A stretch of 46,986 bases of DNA from contig RXJD01000033.1 in the NCBI GenBank assembly GCA_003987775.1, forward strand, positions 1 to 46,986, written 5' to 3'. The translations under genes were made by a program, and so were the position numbers. The notes below the pieces were generated by a model. That model did not search any database. It saw nothing but the letters and a program-made list of their open reading frames with translations, and was not told the DNA's origin. The first letter of the stretch is position 1. Each line of letters opens with the position of its first letter. Of the stretch, positions 1-9,810 are shown piece after piece. Source of the stretch: Mycobacterium sp. GTDB taxonomy: Bacteria > Actinomycetota > Actinomycetes > Mycobacteriales > Mycobacteriaceae.

Positions 1-540
1 GCTGCCCGGGGCGGGGGTGTCAGCGGGCTCAGTGGCCTGGGTAGCGTACCGACGTCACTGCTGGGCCAGCTGGGCTCAGGCGGGGCCAGCGGCGGTGCCA
101 GAATACCGGCCAGTCTGGTGGGCCGCTCGGCTGGTGGGGTGTTGCCGCCGGGTGTGGCGTCGGAGAAGGGGTTGCAGCGCGACACGATTTTGGCCGCTCG
201 GGCGGTGTCGGCGGCGTTTCCTGAGATCCGGACTATCGGTGGGGTGCGTCCTGATTCGTTGAAGTGGCATCCGAATGGTCAGGCTATTGATGTGATGATT
301 CCTGATCCGAGTTCACCGCACGGCAAAGCGTTGGGGGATGCGGTGTTACGGTTCGCGCTCGCGCACACCGACCAGTTCAACCTGAATCACGTGATTTGGC
401 ACCAGACGTTATACAACCCGGACGGGTCGTCGCAGCTGATGGAGAACCGCGGGTCTGCGACGCAAAACCACATGGATCACGTCCATATCGCGACCAACGG
501 CGGCGGGCATGCCCGTGGCGACGAGGTGTACCGGCTGTGA
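1..540 (+). CDS. Cell-wall hydrolase-like protein, C-terminal part (5' end outside window)
   Basis: The reading frame is open to the left edge, so only the last 179 residues are visible. The first ~45 are Gly/Ser-rich linker; the rest is a compact domain with HPNGQAIDV and, near the end, MDHVHIA. This His/Asp spacing recalls the LAS/M15 peptidase-like fold and the C-terminal domain that databases call ARB_07466-like, found in actinobacterial peptidoglycan-acting proteins. In a conjugation region it could open the cell wall, as VirB1-type hydrolases do; that role is inferred. Its TGA overlaps the GTG of eccB, implying translational coupling to the ESX locus. An internal GTG at 118 could be mistaken for the start, but the coding frame continues upstream. 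Confidence 0.75.
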   Translation, partial: AARGGGVSGLSGLGSVPTSLLGQLGSGGASGGARIPASLVGRSAGGVLPPGVASEKGLQRDTILAARAVSAAFPEIRTIGGVRPDSLKWHPNGQAIDVMIPDPSSPHGKALGDAVLRFALAHTDQFNLNHVIWHQTLYNPDGSSQLMENRGSATQNHMDHVHIATNGGGHARGDEVYRL

Positions 541-2069
541 GTGAGATAGAGCCTGTGAGCAGGTCTGAGGAGGATCGGCGGCCGGGCCGTGGTCTGGTGC
601 TCTCGACGCGGGTGCAGGTGTCGGGGCACCAGTTCTTTGCCCGCCGCGCGGTGTTGGCGATGACCAGGCGGCGGGTGCGGATGGAGGCCGAGCCGGGGCG
701 GCGCCAGTCGATGGCGCTGCTGGCGGGAGTGACGGCCACGGCGGTGTTGTGTCTGGGCGCGTTGTTCTTGTCGTTCGTGCGGCCAGCGAGCTCGGCGGGC
801 TCGTCTCGGATTTTGGCTGACCAGCATTCCGGCGCCTTGTACGTGCAGGTGGGCGACAAGCTGTATCCGGCGCTGAATCTGGTGTCGGCCCGGCTGATTG
901 CCGGTGAGCCGTCCATTCCGGATCGGGTGCGGCGCAGTGAAATCGACGCACGCCCCCGGGGTCCGTTGGTGGGTATTGCGGGGGCCCCGCAGGAGATGTC
1001 GGCGACGTCCCCGCCGCGGTCGTCGTGGTTGGTGTGCGATGAGATTACGAAGGCGTTGGGCGCTGGAGCTCCCGAGCCGGTGACGGTGACGGTGATCGAC
1101 GGGCGCCCGCAGTTGGGTGAGCGCCGCCGCGTGTTGGGCCCTGATGATGCGCTGGTGCGCCGGTTCGGTGACGACGTGTGGCTGATCCGCGATGGTCGGC
1201 GTTCGCTGATTGATCGGGGCTCACGTGCGGTGTTGCTGGCGTTGGGGTTGGGGGCCGAGGCGTTGTCGTCGGCGCGGCCGATGAGCCGGGCGTTGTTGGA
1301 TGCGATTCCGGTGGGTCCGGTGTTGTCGGTGCCGGTGATCGCCGGTGCGGGGTCACCGGCGGGGTTCGTTGGGGCCCCGGGGCCGGTGGGGACGGTGGTG
1401 TCGACTCCGCAGGTCGGTGGTCAGACGGCGTATTCGGTGGTCCTTGCCGAGGGTGTGCAGCCGGTGTCGGCGTTAGCGGCGCAGGTGTTGCAGAATGCGG
1501 GCCCTGCCGGGGTGGGGACGCCGGTTGTCGCGGGTGCGGTGTTGGCAAAACTGCCCGTCGTCAACGTGCTGGATCTGTCGGCGTTTCCGGCCGCCCCGCC
1601 GCGCGTGGTGGATAGCCAGGTCAATGCATCGGCGTGCTGGCAGTGGGAGAGGGTGTCGGGGGAGTCGATGGCGTCGACGTCGCTGATTGTGGGGCCCACC
1701 ATCCCGGTGGCCGACTCTGATACCGGCAAGGTGGTTGAACTGGTGAGAGCCGGCGGTTCGGCGTTGCAGGCCGACCGGGTGTTTTTCGGTCGCGATTACG
1801 CTAATTACGTTGTTTCCACCGGTAATTCACCGTCATCGTCCACGGCCGAGTCGTTGTGGTGGTTGTCCGATTCCGGGGTGAGGTTCGGTGTGGCTCGCGA
1901 GGATGAGACGTTGAGGGCGTTGGGGTTGTCGAGTCCTCCGCGGCCGGCTCCGTGGTCGGTGTTGCGGCTGTTGGCGGCTGGCCCGATGTTGTCGCGTGCC
2001 GACGCACTGGTGCGGCACAACGCGTTGCCGGTGGACGGTAACCCTGCCCCATTGGAGATCCCCAAGTGA
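537..2069 (+). CDS. eccB: ESX type VII secretion membrane protein EccB
   Basis: A 510-residue protein of typical EccB length. It has a short cytoplasmic N-terminus with an RVQVSGHQFFARR motif common in EccB, one membrane helix near residues 60-81, then a large periplasmic domain containing the DQHSGALYVQ and LYPALNLVSARLI signatures. EccB is a core subunit of the EccBCDE inner-membrane complex. The start is GTG at 537, overlapping the upstream stop; its own stop overlaps the GTG of eccC, so the three genes are read as one coupled unit. Confidence 0.95.
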   Translation: MSEIEPVSRSEEDRRPGRGLVLSTRVQVSGHQFFARRAVLAMTRRRVRMEAEPGRRQSMALLAGVTATAVLCLGALFLSFVRPASSAGSSRILADQHSGALYVQVGDKLYPALNLVSARLIAGEPSIPDRVRRSEIDARPRGPLVGIAGAPQEMSATSPPRSSWLVCDEITKALGAGAPEPVTVTVIDGRPQLGERRRVLGPDDALVRRFGDDVWLIRDGRRSLIDRGSRAVLLALGLGAEALSSARPMSRALLDAIPVGPVLSVPVIAGAGSPAGFVGAPGPVGTVVSTPQVGGQTAYSVVLAEGVQPVSALAAQVLQNAGPAGVGTPVVAGAVLAKLPVVNVLDLSAFPAAPPRVVDSQVNASACWQWERVSGESMASTSLIVGPTIPVADSDTGKVVELVRAGGSALQADRVFFGRDYANYVVSTGNSPSSSTAESLWWLSDSGVRFGVAREDETLRALGLSSPPRPAPWSVLRLLAAGPMLSRADALVRHNALPVDGNPAPLEIPK

Positions 2070-5000
2070 AGGAAGCGTTCGCCCGGTCGAAGCCCGCTGC
2101 TGCGCCGGAACTGAAGCCGGCATCGATCGAGCTTCCCACGCCACTGAAAACGCCTCCGCCGGAGGGTAAGCCGTGGTGGACGGTGGTGCTGGTGATCGGG
2201 TTGATCGGCCTTGTCGGGGCGATGGTGGGGATCAGCTTTGCCAGCGGTGCGCGATCGTTCACCGGGGCGGGGTCGTTCTTCCCGATCCTGATGGTCGGCG
2301 GTCTGCTGGCGATGCTGTTCACCGGCCGTGGCGGTTCGCAGGAGTTGTCGCGCACCAAGTTGGATGCGTTGCGGGCCAGGTTCTTGTTGGTGGTCGACCA
2401 GTTGCGGACCAGCACCGCGGAGATGGCGGACCGCCTGGATGCCAATTACCGGTGGTATCACCCACCGCCTGCGACCCTGGAGGCCAGCCTGGGCAGCGTG
2501 CGGATGTGGGAACGCAAGGCCGACGGCACCGATACCTGGTTCGGCGTGGTGCGGGTGGGCGTGGGTATGACGGATCTGGTGGAGTCCGGGGCGGCGAGAT
2601 TCGCCGAGCCGCAAGACATGCCGACCGATATCGAGCTGGAGCCGGTGACGGGCAAGGTGTTGCAGGAGTTCGTGCGCTATCAGACGGTGGCTTACGGCAC
2701 GCCGGCGTTGGTGTCGTTGATGGTCGAGCCGGGTTATGAGTTGCGGGGGCCGCGGGAGCGGGTGCTGGGGCTGATGCGCTCGGTCATCTGTCAGCTGGCG
2801 TTTTTCCACGGCAGCGATCACATTCGGCTTGTCGTGGTGACATCGGATGCGGCGGAATGGGATTGGGTGAAGTGGCTGCCGCATGCCGCTGACCCGGCTG
2901 TTGAGGACGGCGCCGGGCCGATACGGATGGTGTATGGGTCGGTGGCGGATTTTCTCGCAGCCCAGCAGGAGGCGCTGGCGTTGCGGGGGCGCGGCGAGTT
3001 CCGGGCACGACATGGGGCGATCAAAGAACCGATCGCACCGTTGCCGCAGACGGTCATTGTGTGCGACACCGGCGAGGGTTGGGATCGGTTGGGGGATAGC
3101 GCCGGAATCAGCGGGGTGACGTTCTTCGGTATGCGGGGGAGCGGCGTGGTGCCGGCCTGCGCTGACCCGAAGCGGGTGCTGGATATCTCTGAGGTCGGGA
3201 CAATCACGGCGGTTCCGCGTGACCCGGTGACCTGGGACGCCAAGGAGGCCCACCGCCGGCAGTTTTTCGCCGTCGCCGACCAGATGAGCCGCGATGACGC
3301 CGAAGCCTTCGCCGAACGGATGGCCCGCTGGCGGTTGGCGGAGGCTTACGAGACCCTCGATTTGAGCGGCGCGGACCGGTTCATGGCGCGAGACATCCTG
3401 GCCCATTACGGGATCAACGATGCGGCAAACATCGATTTCGAGGCGCTGTGGGCGAGTCGGCGTGACATCAATTCCGCGCAGCGATTGCGTATTCCGCTGG
3501 GCAACCGAGCCGACAACCGAGAGCTGTTCTTCCTGGACCTCAAGGAGTCGTCGCAGGGGGGCCACGGCCCGCACGGGGTGATGGCGGGAACAACGGGCTC
3601 GGGGAAAACGGAGATGCTGCGCACTGCGCTGGTGTCACTGGTGCTGGGGCATCCTCCGCAGAACCTTCAGTTGATGCTGGCCGACCTCAAGGGCGGCTCG
3701 GGCGTCAAACCGTTCGCCGGCGTTCCGCACGTCGCGCACATCATCACCGACCTCGAGGACGACCAGAGCCTGTTGGACAGGTTTGTCGACGCGATGTGGG
3801 GGGAGATCGCGCGGCGTAAAGCGTTGTGCGACAAGGCCGGCGCCGATGATGCCACGGAGTACAACAAGATGCGCGCGGCCCGGTTGGCCTCGGGGCAGCA
3901 GCCGTTGCCGCCGCTTCCGGTGCTGTTGGTCATCATCGACGAGTTCGCCGAGCTGTTCAAGATGATGGCGGCCGACGTGCAAGACGCCCTGGATCAGATC
4001 TGCCGGCAGGGCCGCTCGTATTGGGTCCATCTGCTGATCGCCAGCCAGGAGATCGACAACCGGGCCGAGAAGCTGCTGGGAAACATGGGGTACCGGCTGG
4101 CGTTGAAAGCGCAGACCCAGGCGGCGGCGACGGCGGTGGGCGTGCCCAACGCGGTCAACCTGAAACAGTCCGGTGACTGCTACTTCCTGCACGGCACGCC
4201 GTCGAACGCGGACGTGACGAAGTTCCGGGGCGAATGGCTGTGGCGGGAGTACCGCAAGCCGGGCATCGAGGACTTCGACGACGACAGTTCTGCGGGAGCT
4301 GGCCCGTCCGTGACCTACGTTGCACCGCAACTCTTTACGACGGATCCGACATCCGTCCCCTCCACCGATGCCGGTGAGGACCGCGCCGGTGCACCCGATT
4401 CGGGTGTGCCGGCATCAGCGCCGCATTCGGAGCCCACCGCGGGTGAGGACGCGGTCAATGCGGCGCTGATGCGGCCCAAGGTCGCGCGCATCATCATCGA
4501 TCAGCTGCGCCACGTCGACTTCGAGCCGTACCGGCTGTGGCAACCTCCCTTGGACGAGCCGTGGAGCGTTGAGAAGCTGGTGAATGCACACCTGGGCCGC
4601 AACTGGCAGGACGACTATGCCGGCACCGCGGACCTGGTGTTCCCGATTGGTGTGGTGGATCGGCCGTTCAAGCATGATCAGCACCCGTTGAGGCTGGATG
4701 TGTCGGGCCCGGGCGCCAACGTTCTGGTTGTCGGCGCGCAGGGTTCGGGTAAGACGACCGCACTGCAGGACTTGATGTGCGCGGCCGCGATGACCCACAC
4801 CCCCGAGCAGGTGCAGTTCTACTGTCTGGCGTTCTCCGGTGCCGCACTGGGCAGTGTGGCGGGTTTGCCACACGTCGGCGGGGTTGCATCGGCGTTGGAT
4901 CGGGATGGCGTGCGCCGCAGCGTGTTCGAACTGACACATCTGCTCAAGCAACGCCAGCGCAGCTTTGACGAACACCGGGTGATGTCGATGGAGGTGTTTC

Positions 5001-6289
5001 GGCGACGCAAGTTCGGCGATGAACCTGGCGACGTTCCCGACGACGGCTACGGCGATGTGTTCCTGGTGATCGACAACTACGCGGGCCTGGCAACCGAGTA
5101 TGAGGTGCTGCTGGACCCGGTCAACAAGCTGATCAAGGAGGGGCCCACCTTCGGGATTCATGTGGTGGTCACGGTGAGCAAGACCAGCGAGTTGCACCCG
5201 GAGGTACGCAACAGCTTCGGGGTGGGGTCGCGGGTCGAACTTCGCCTCGGTGAGACCACCGATGCGGTGCTGGTCAAGCCGCGAATGGCCGACACGGTTC
5301 CGGCGAGCCGTCCGGGCCGGGGCATGATCGCCCAGAACTATGAGCGCCGCGGCGCGGACCCGGTGGGTTTGCACACCTTGATGGCACGCCCGACCACCGA
5401 AGCCGCAACGGGCGACGGGTTCGATTCACGCAGTGTCGTCGAGGCGGTGAGCGCGCAGGCGGCGCGATTCAGTGCGGCGCCTCGGGTGCGCCGCCTGCCC
5501 AAGCGGGTGACGCCGGCGGAGCTGACTGTGCTGGCCGGCGCCGTTTCCAGCGCAGATGAGTCGCTGGTGTGGGCGCTGAGCGAGACCGAGCAGCCGGTGC
5601 ACTTCGAGGGACAGCATCTGCTGATCACGGGGCAGGGCAAGTGCGGGCGCACGTCGGCGTGCGCGGTGATCATGACCGAGCTCGCCCGGGCGTGTGCGCC
5701 GGGCGCTGAGGGGCATGCACCGCACTCCGTTGGCCGTAAGGCGGTGCAGGTGTGGCTGATTGATCCTCGCCGGCAGCTGCACAACGTGCTGGGCCCGTCC
5801 TATGTGCACCGCTTCGCCTCCACGCCGTCGACGATCAAGCAGCGGATGGCGGAGTTGGCCGCGGTCCTGGCCGCGCGGGAGCCCGACGACACCCCACAGG
5901 CGGGCCCGATCGCGCAGAGTACCTGGACGGGTCCGGAGATTTGGCTGGTGATCGACGACGCCCAGCGCCTGCCGCCCGGCTTTGACTCCCCGCTGGAACC
6001 CATCGCGCGATTCGTGGAGTCCGGGGCCGATGTGGGCCTGCGGATCATCTACACCCGCGCGTTCGGCGGGTTCGTCTCGGCGATGGGGGCCGATCCTGTC
6101 CTTCGCAGGCTGCGGGAGTCCAGGGCTCCACTGCTGGTGATGGATTCCGACCCTGATGACGGTTTCATCCAGGCCCGATGGAAGGGGCACCCCATGCCAC
6201 CGGGCCGCGGATTCCTGATGAATACCACCGAATCGGGAATATATGTGCAGGTCGCGGACCCGGAGCTGAGGGAAACGGGGCCATCGTGA
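2066..6289 (+). CDS. eccC: ESX type VII secretion ATPase EccC
   Basis: A single 1,407-residue polypeptide (not split into Ca and Cb as in ESX-1). Two membrane helices lie around residues 34-88, followed by three FtsK/SpoIIIE-type ATPase domains. P-loops: GTTGSGKT at 508-515, GAQGSGKT at 890-897 and a degenerate GQGKCGRT at 1189-1196, where the P-loop lysine is replaced by arginine. A Walker B (LLVIIDEF) lies near 617-625. EccC is the motor and substrate receptor of T7SS. The start is GTG at 2066, overlapping the eccB stop. An unsplit EccC followed by PE/PPE genes resembles ESX-5 and plasmid ESX-P loci. Confidence 0.96.
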   Translation: MKEAFARSKPAAAPELKPASIELPTPLKTPPPEGKPWWTVVLVIGLIGLVGAMVGISFASGARSFTGAGSFFPILMVGGLLAMLFTGRGGSQELSRTKLDALRARFLLVVDQLRTSTAEMADRLDANYRWYHPPPATLEASLGSVRMWERKADGTDTWFGVVRVGVGMTDLVESGAARFAEPQDMPTDIELEPVTGKVLQEFVRYQTVAYGTPALVSLMVEPGYELRGPRERVLGLMRSVICQLAFFHGSDHIRLVVVTSDAAEWDWVKWLPHAADPAVEDGAGPIRMVYGSVADFLAAQQEALALRGRGEFRARHGAIKEPIAPLPQTVIVCDTGEGWDRLGDSAGISGVTFFGMRGSGVVPACADPKRVLDISEVGTITAVPRDPVTWDAKEAHRRQFFAVADQMSRDDAEAFAERMARWRLAEAYETLDLSGADRFMARDILAHYGINDAANIDFEALWASRRDINSAQRLRIPLGNRADNRELFFLDLKESSQGGHGPHGVMAGTTGSGKTEMLRTALVSLVLGHPPQNLQLMLADLKGGSGVKPFAGVPHVAHIITDLEDDQSLLDRFVDAMWGEIARRKALCDKAGADDATEYNKMRAARLASGQQPLPPLPVLLVIIDEFAELFKMMAADVQDALDQICRQGRSYWVHLLIASQEIDNRAEKLLGNMGYRLALKAQTQAAATAVGVPNAVNLKQSGDCYFLHGTPSNADVTKFRGEWLWREYRKPGIEDFDDDSSAGAGPSVTYVAPQLFTTDPTSVPSTDAGEDRAGAPDSGVPASAPHSEPTAGEDAVNAALMRPKVARIIIDQLRHVDFEPYRLWQPPLDEPWSVEKLVNAHLGRNWQDDYAGTADLVFPIGVVDRPFKHDQHPLRLDVSGPGANVLVVGAQGSGKTTALQDLMCAAAMTHTPEQVQFYCLAFSGAALGSVAGLPHVGGVASALDRDGVRRSVFELTHLLKQRQRSFDEHRVMSMEVFRRRKFGDEPGDVPDDGYGDVFLVIDNYAGLATEYEVLLDPVNKLIKEGPTFGIHVVVTVSKTSELHPEVRNSFGVGSRVELRLGETTDAVLVKPRMADTVPASRPGRGMIAQNYERRGADPVGLHTLMARPTTEAATGDGFDSRSVVEAVSAQAARFSAAPRVRRLPKRVTPAELTVLAGAVSSADESLVWALSETEQPVHFEGQHLLITGQGKCGRTSACAVIMTELARACAPGAEGHAPHSVGRKAVQVWLIDPRRQLHNVLGPSYVHRFASTPSTIKQRMAELAAVLAAREPDDTPQAGPIAQSTWTGPEIWLVIDDAQRLPPGFDSPLEPIARFVESGADVGLRIIYTRAFGGFVSAMGADPVLRRLRESRAPLLVMDSDPDDGFIQARWKGHPMPPGRGFLMNTTESGIYVQVADPELRETGPS

Positions 6290-6310
6290 AACCGCGCGCA
6301 TCCGAGTCGG

Positions 6311-6322
6311 TGGCGCTAGACT
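6311..6322 (+). promoter_or_regulatory. Possible -10 region upstream of PE/PPE
   Basis: The 97-bp gap after eccC holds TGGCGCTAGACT; TAGACT matches the mycobacterial TAnnnT -10 pattern and the same hexamer occurs upstream of the esx pair. No convincing -35 is seen. It could give PE-PPE a promoter separate from eccBC. Confidence 0.3.
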
Positions 6323-6386
6323 CCGGCCAAGAACCAATTATCCATTCAGCGATGTTTGCGATGCACTGACGTTTCAGGAGGGGTGT

Positions 6387-6683
6387 ATGTTCGTGACAGC
6401 GTTACCGACGTCGATGGAATCGACGGCGTCGAGCCTGGCCGCAATTGGGAGCACCGTGGCGGCGGGCAATGCCGCGGGTGCCCCGGCCACGCTGGGCGTC
6501 ATACCGCCGGCGGCCGAGCCGGCCTCTGCCCTGCTCGCCGCCGCGTTCGGAACCCATGCCGGGGTGTATCAGGTGACCCAGGCCATCGGAACGATGGTGC
6601 ACGAGATGTTCGTGGCGACGATGGGGGCCAGCGCCGGCAGTTACGCCGCCGCCGAGGCGCTCAACGTCACCGCCATGATTTAG
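6387..6683 (+). CDS. PE-family protein (PE domain only)
   Basis: 98 residues, essentially a bare PE domain without a C-terminal extension. The YxxxD/E secretion signal is present as YAAAE (residues 86-90). A strong Shine-Dalgarno (AGGAGG at 6377-6382) precedes ATG 6387. The gene lies 7 bp before a PPE gene, the usual arrangement for a co-secreted PE-PPE heterodimer bound by EspG. The N-terminus (FVTALPTSMESTAS) is divergent from the chromosomal PE consensus. Confidence 0.9.
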   Translation: MFVTALPTSMESTASSLAAIGSTVAAGNAAGAPATLGVIPPAAEPASALLAAAFGTHAGVYQVTQAIGTMVHEMFVATMGASAGSYAAAEALNVTAMI

Positions 6684-6690
6684 CCTTGCC

Positions 6691-7884
6691 ATGACCGGCT
6701 ACGAGGTGCCACCGGAGATCAACTCGGGACGGATGTATGCCGGCCCGGGCTCGTCGTCTCTGGTCGCCTCGGCCGCCGCGTGGCAGGCGCTGGCAGTGGA
6801 GTTGGGCTCGGCCGGCGCGGCGTTCGGGTCGGTGGTCTCAGCGCTGGCCGCGGGTTCGTGGCTGGGGCCGTCGTCGATTTCGATGGCACTGGCGGCGGCA
6901 CCGTATGTCGTGTGGATGATCGCCACGGCCCAGCAGTGCGAGGAGGCCGCCGCCGCGGCGGGTGCGGCCGCCGCGGCGTTTGAAGGCGCGCGGGCCGGGG
7001 TGGTGCCCCCGCCGGTCATCGAGGCCAACCGCAACACGCTGATGACGCTGATGGCCACAAACTTTCTGGGCGTCAACACTCCAGCCATTGCGGCCACCGA
7101 GGCCGCCTACGACGAAATGTGGGGCCAGGACTCGACAGTCATGTACGGGTTCGCCGCCGATGCGGCGGGAATCACCGGCACGTTGGTGCCGTTTCTGCCA
7201 CCGCTGCCCAACTCCAATCCGATGGGCCTGGCCGCCCAGGCCGCAGTGCTGGGTCAATCGGGCGGTACTGCCGCGGGGCAGCAACCGTTTAACCTCGCCA
7301 GTCAGAGCAGCGGGTTGACCGGTCTGCCGGCCGGTATTGACGCGCAAACGATGCTGACGATGGGGCCCCAGCTGGTCACCATGATACCTTCTGCGCTGCA
7401 AGGACTTTCGTCTCCGCTCAGTAGTGGCCTGGGGTCACCGGCCGGCGGTCTGGGCCAGTTCCAATCCCTGCTGTCCCCCTTCATGGGCATGCTGAACAAT
7501 CCCGGCCTGCTCGGGACGGGCACCGGCGGCGCGGGAGCTGCCGGCGGCCTCACGGGTTCGGGGTTATCCGGGCTCAGCGGGGCCGCCTCGGCCGGTGGCG
7601 GGGTGGAGGCGATCGCGGGGCGCGCGGCGTCACTGGGCGGATTATCGGTGCCGGCGACCTGGACGGCCGGTGGGCCCAGCGAATCGGGCGCGACAGCCGC
7701 CAGGGCTGCGGCGCCCGTGGTCGCGCCACCGGGTGCGGCGACGGGGGCAGCGGTACCCGCCTCAGCCTCGGGTGCGGGCATGTACGGAGGCGCACCGATG
7801 GCAGCCGGGCTGGGTGGACGCGGCAGCGACGGCGCCGGCACACCCCGCTACGGGACCCCGGTGAAAGTGTTCGACCGCCGCTAG
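6691..7884 (+). CDS. PPE-family protein, SVP-type C-terminus
   Basis: 397 residues. The PPE domain begins with VPPEINSGRMYAGPG and has a WxG-type turn (W57-L-G59) in its helical hairpin. The C-terminal half is Gly/Ala/Ser/Pro-rich and contains GGLSVPATW around residues 316-324, matching the GxxSVPxxW motif of the PPE-SVP subfamily. It probably pairs with the PE encoded just upstream and is exported by this ESX system with the help of EspG. Start ATG 6691. Confidence 0.92.
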   Translation: MTGYEVPPEINSGRMYAGPGSSSLVASAAAWQALAVELGSAGAAFGSVVSALAAGSWLGPSSISMALAAAPYVVWMIATAQQCEEAAAAAGAAAAAFEGARAGVVPPPVIEANRNTLMTLMATNFLGVNTPAIAATEAAYDEMWGQDSTVMYGFAADAAGITGTLVPFLPPLPNSNPMGLAAQAAVLGQSGGTAAGQQPFNLASQSSGLTGLPAGIDAQTMLTMGPQLVTMIPSALQGLSSPLSSGLGSPAGGLGQFQSLLSPFMGMLNNPGLLGTGTGGAGAAGGLTGSGLSGLSGAASAGGGVEAIAGRAASLGGLSVPATWTAGGPSESGATAARAAAPVVAPPGAATGAAVPASASGAGMYGGAPMAAGLGGRGSDGAGTPRYGTPVKVFDRR

Positions 7885-7962
7885 TCTCGCTCGGGATTAA
7901 AGGGACCGGAATGGCGTTTCACAGAGTCTCGAACTTTCTTTGAAACTGGCCATCGGCCGCCG

Positions 7963-7992
7963 TTGCCCGACATTGTGCGGGCCCAATAGACT
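7963..7992 (+). promoter_or_regulatory. Probable promoter of the esx pair
   Basis: The 170-bp gap after the PPE gene contains TTGCCC (7963-7968), an 18-bp spacer and TAGACT (7987-7992). It leaves a ~55-nt leader before ATG 8055 with AAGGAG and GAGGAT ribosome-binding sequences. This suggests that the abundant Esx substrates are transcribed independently of eccBC. Confidence 0.5.
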
Positions 7993-8012
7993 TGGCTCAC
8001 AGCAACGGCTGA

Positions 8013-8351
<339 letters not shown>

Positions 8352-8390
8352 CCGCGGACGAGAACCACAACCGTCAGGAGAACGCGAACC

Positions 8391-8681
8391 ATGTCCATCA
8401 ACTACCAGTTCGGTGACGTCGACGCCCACGGTGCCACGATCCGCGCCCAGGCCTGCGCACTCGAGGCCGAGCATCAGGCCATTGTGCGTGACGTGCTGGC
8501 CGCCGGCGATTTCTGGGGCGGCGCAGGCTCGGCGTCCTGCCAGGAGTTCATCACCCAATTGGGACGGAACTTCCAGGTCATTTACGAGCAGGCCAATGCT
8601 CACGGGGCTAAGGTGCAGACCGCCGGTAACAACATGCACAGCACCGACGGTGCGGTCAGTTCTGCATGGTCGTCGGTATAG
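8391..8681 (+). CDS. esxN: WXG100 protein, EsxN-like (Mtb9.9 family)
   Basis: 96 residues with W42-G-G44. From memory it is very close to the ESX-5 EsxN/I/L/O/V proteins (INYQFGDVDAHG, ITQLGRNFQVIYEQANAHG). It carries Cys22 and Cys50, which may differ from the chromosomal versions. AGGAG lies upstream of ATG 8391. It is followed by a strong intrinsic terminator. Confidence 0.95.
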   Translation: MSINYQFGDVDAHGATIRAQACALEAEHQAIVRDVLAAGDFWGGAGSASCQEFITQLGRNFQVIYEQANAHGAKVQTAGNNMHSTDGAVSSAWSSV

Positions 8682-8697
8682 ATCCGGGCGGCCTCGG

Positions 8698-8733
8698 CGC
8701 GGCGGCACCTGTTTGGTGCCGCCGCGTTTCGTT
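8698..8733 (+). terminator. Intrinsic terminator between esxN and espG
   Basis: A perfect 12-bp inverted repeat (8698-8709 with 8715-8726, loop TGTTT) is followed by TTTCGTT. It sits 17 bp after the esxN stop and before espG on the same strand, so it should limit read-through and keep Esx mRNA in excess of the downstream machinery genes. Confidence 0.75.
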
Positions 8734-8754
8734 GAGGAAGGGTGAGTTGGCGCG

Positions 8755-9657
8755 GTGAACGCTACTGCCGGTGACATCACCGTCAACCTCGACGGGTTGT
8801 GGCTGCTCCAGGCGCTGCTGGGGGTGGGTCGGCTTGCTCCGGAGTTGCGCGGCCGGCCCTATGGGGAGCCGCGCTCGATGCAGTGGGTGATGCAGCACCC
8901 GGGTCTGGGTGTGCTCGTCGAGGAGGGCATCTGTGACGAGGGTGCCGTCGTGCGCCCGGACATCGCAGCCCGCATGCGCGTGCTGGGCACCCCTGACGTG
9001 GAGGTCATCGTCCTAGTGGCGCAGGGGCCGATGAGCTGGTCAGCCCCGGTGGCACTGGACGATCCGGCCAGCTGGCGCTCGATCCCGGAGGGGCAACTCA
9101 GGATCGTGCTGGCCCGCCGGGACGGGCGCTGGGCGTCGGCGGTGCGTGCCGGCTCACACGTCACCATCGATGACTGCGCCGTGGTGGATCCGGACTGGTT
9201 AAGCCGGTTGGTGTGTGAGGCGTTGGACTCGGTGCACCGCGCGGCGCCTGCGGCAATCAGCGCGGTGAATGTGCCGTTGGACGGGATCTGCGGTGCGGCA
9301 GCCGAATTGGCCGGGGCCAGTACTGCCGCCAGCCGCCAGGCGGCGCTCAGGTCGGTCGGGTTGGCCGGGGCGGCGCTGGCGCATGTGGCGCAGGCGCTCG
9401 AGGAGCCGGTGGCCGAGGCAGTGCTCTACGGGCGGGCGTACCTCGATGCCACGACGGCACCCGGTGACTCGGTCCTGGACTTGCGCGACACCGACGCGGG
9501 CCGGGTGGCGCTGTACCGGGTGAATCCGCCGCGGGGCAGCCAGCAGCAGTGGATGGCGGTGGGTCCGGCGAATGCGGCGCAAGTGCGTCACGGGGTGGTG
9601 TCGGCTCTGGACAGTGTGCCGGTGAAGTCCTGGGACACCCACGAAAGAATGGGGTGA
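8755..9657 (+). CDS. espG: PE/PPE-specific secretion chaperone EspG
   Basis: 300 residues, the normal EspG length, encoded directly after the esx pair as in ESX-1/2/3/5 loci. Supporting segments are the N-terminal VNLDGLWLLQALLGVGRLAPELRGRP-type strand/helix and the TVDPDWLS-like and GRVALYRV stretches near the end. EspG binds the tip of the PPE partner and keeps PE-PPE dimers soluble in the cytosol. Start GTG 8755; the GAGGAAGGG ribosome site is rather far (about 12 nt). The 153-bp gap after it contains no recognisable gene. Confidence 0.85.
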   Translation: MNATAGDITVNLDGLWLLQALLGVGRLAPELRGRPYGEPRSMQWVMQHPGLGVLVEEGICDEGAVVRPDIAARMRVLGTPDVEVIVLVAQGPMSWSAPVALDDPASWRSIPEGQLRIVLARRDGRWASAVRAGSHVTIDDCAVVDPDWLSRLVCEALDSVHRAAPAAISAVNVPLDGICGAAAELAGASTAASRQAALRSVGLAGAALAHVAQALEEPVAEAVLYGRAYLDATTAPGDSVLDLRDTDAGRVALYRVNPPRGSQQQWMAVGPANAAQVRHGVVSALDSVPVKSWDTHERMG

Positions 9658-9810
9658 AAGGGTACCGCCTCGTGACACAGCCGGCCATGACAGGAAGTGA
9701 TTCCAGCAAACGGATTCGCGGAAAGTATCGGGTGGCCGTGGTATAGCGAGAATTCGCGTCATAAGATTGGCGCAGACGGTCACACTGAACGGACTATGTG
9801 GGGTTACTGA

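Noticed and set aside
1805-3574. 589-codon minus-strand frame across eccB/eccC
   Set aside because: Arg/His/Pro-rich shadow of eccC, which has unmistakable ATPase motifs; no ribosome site.
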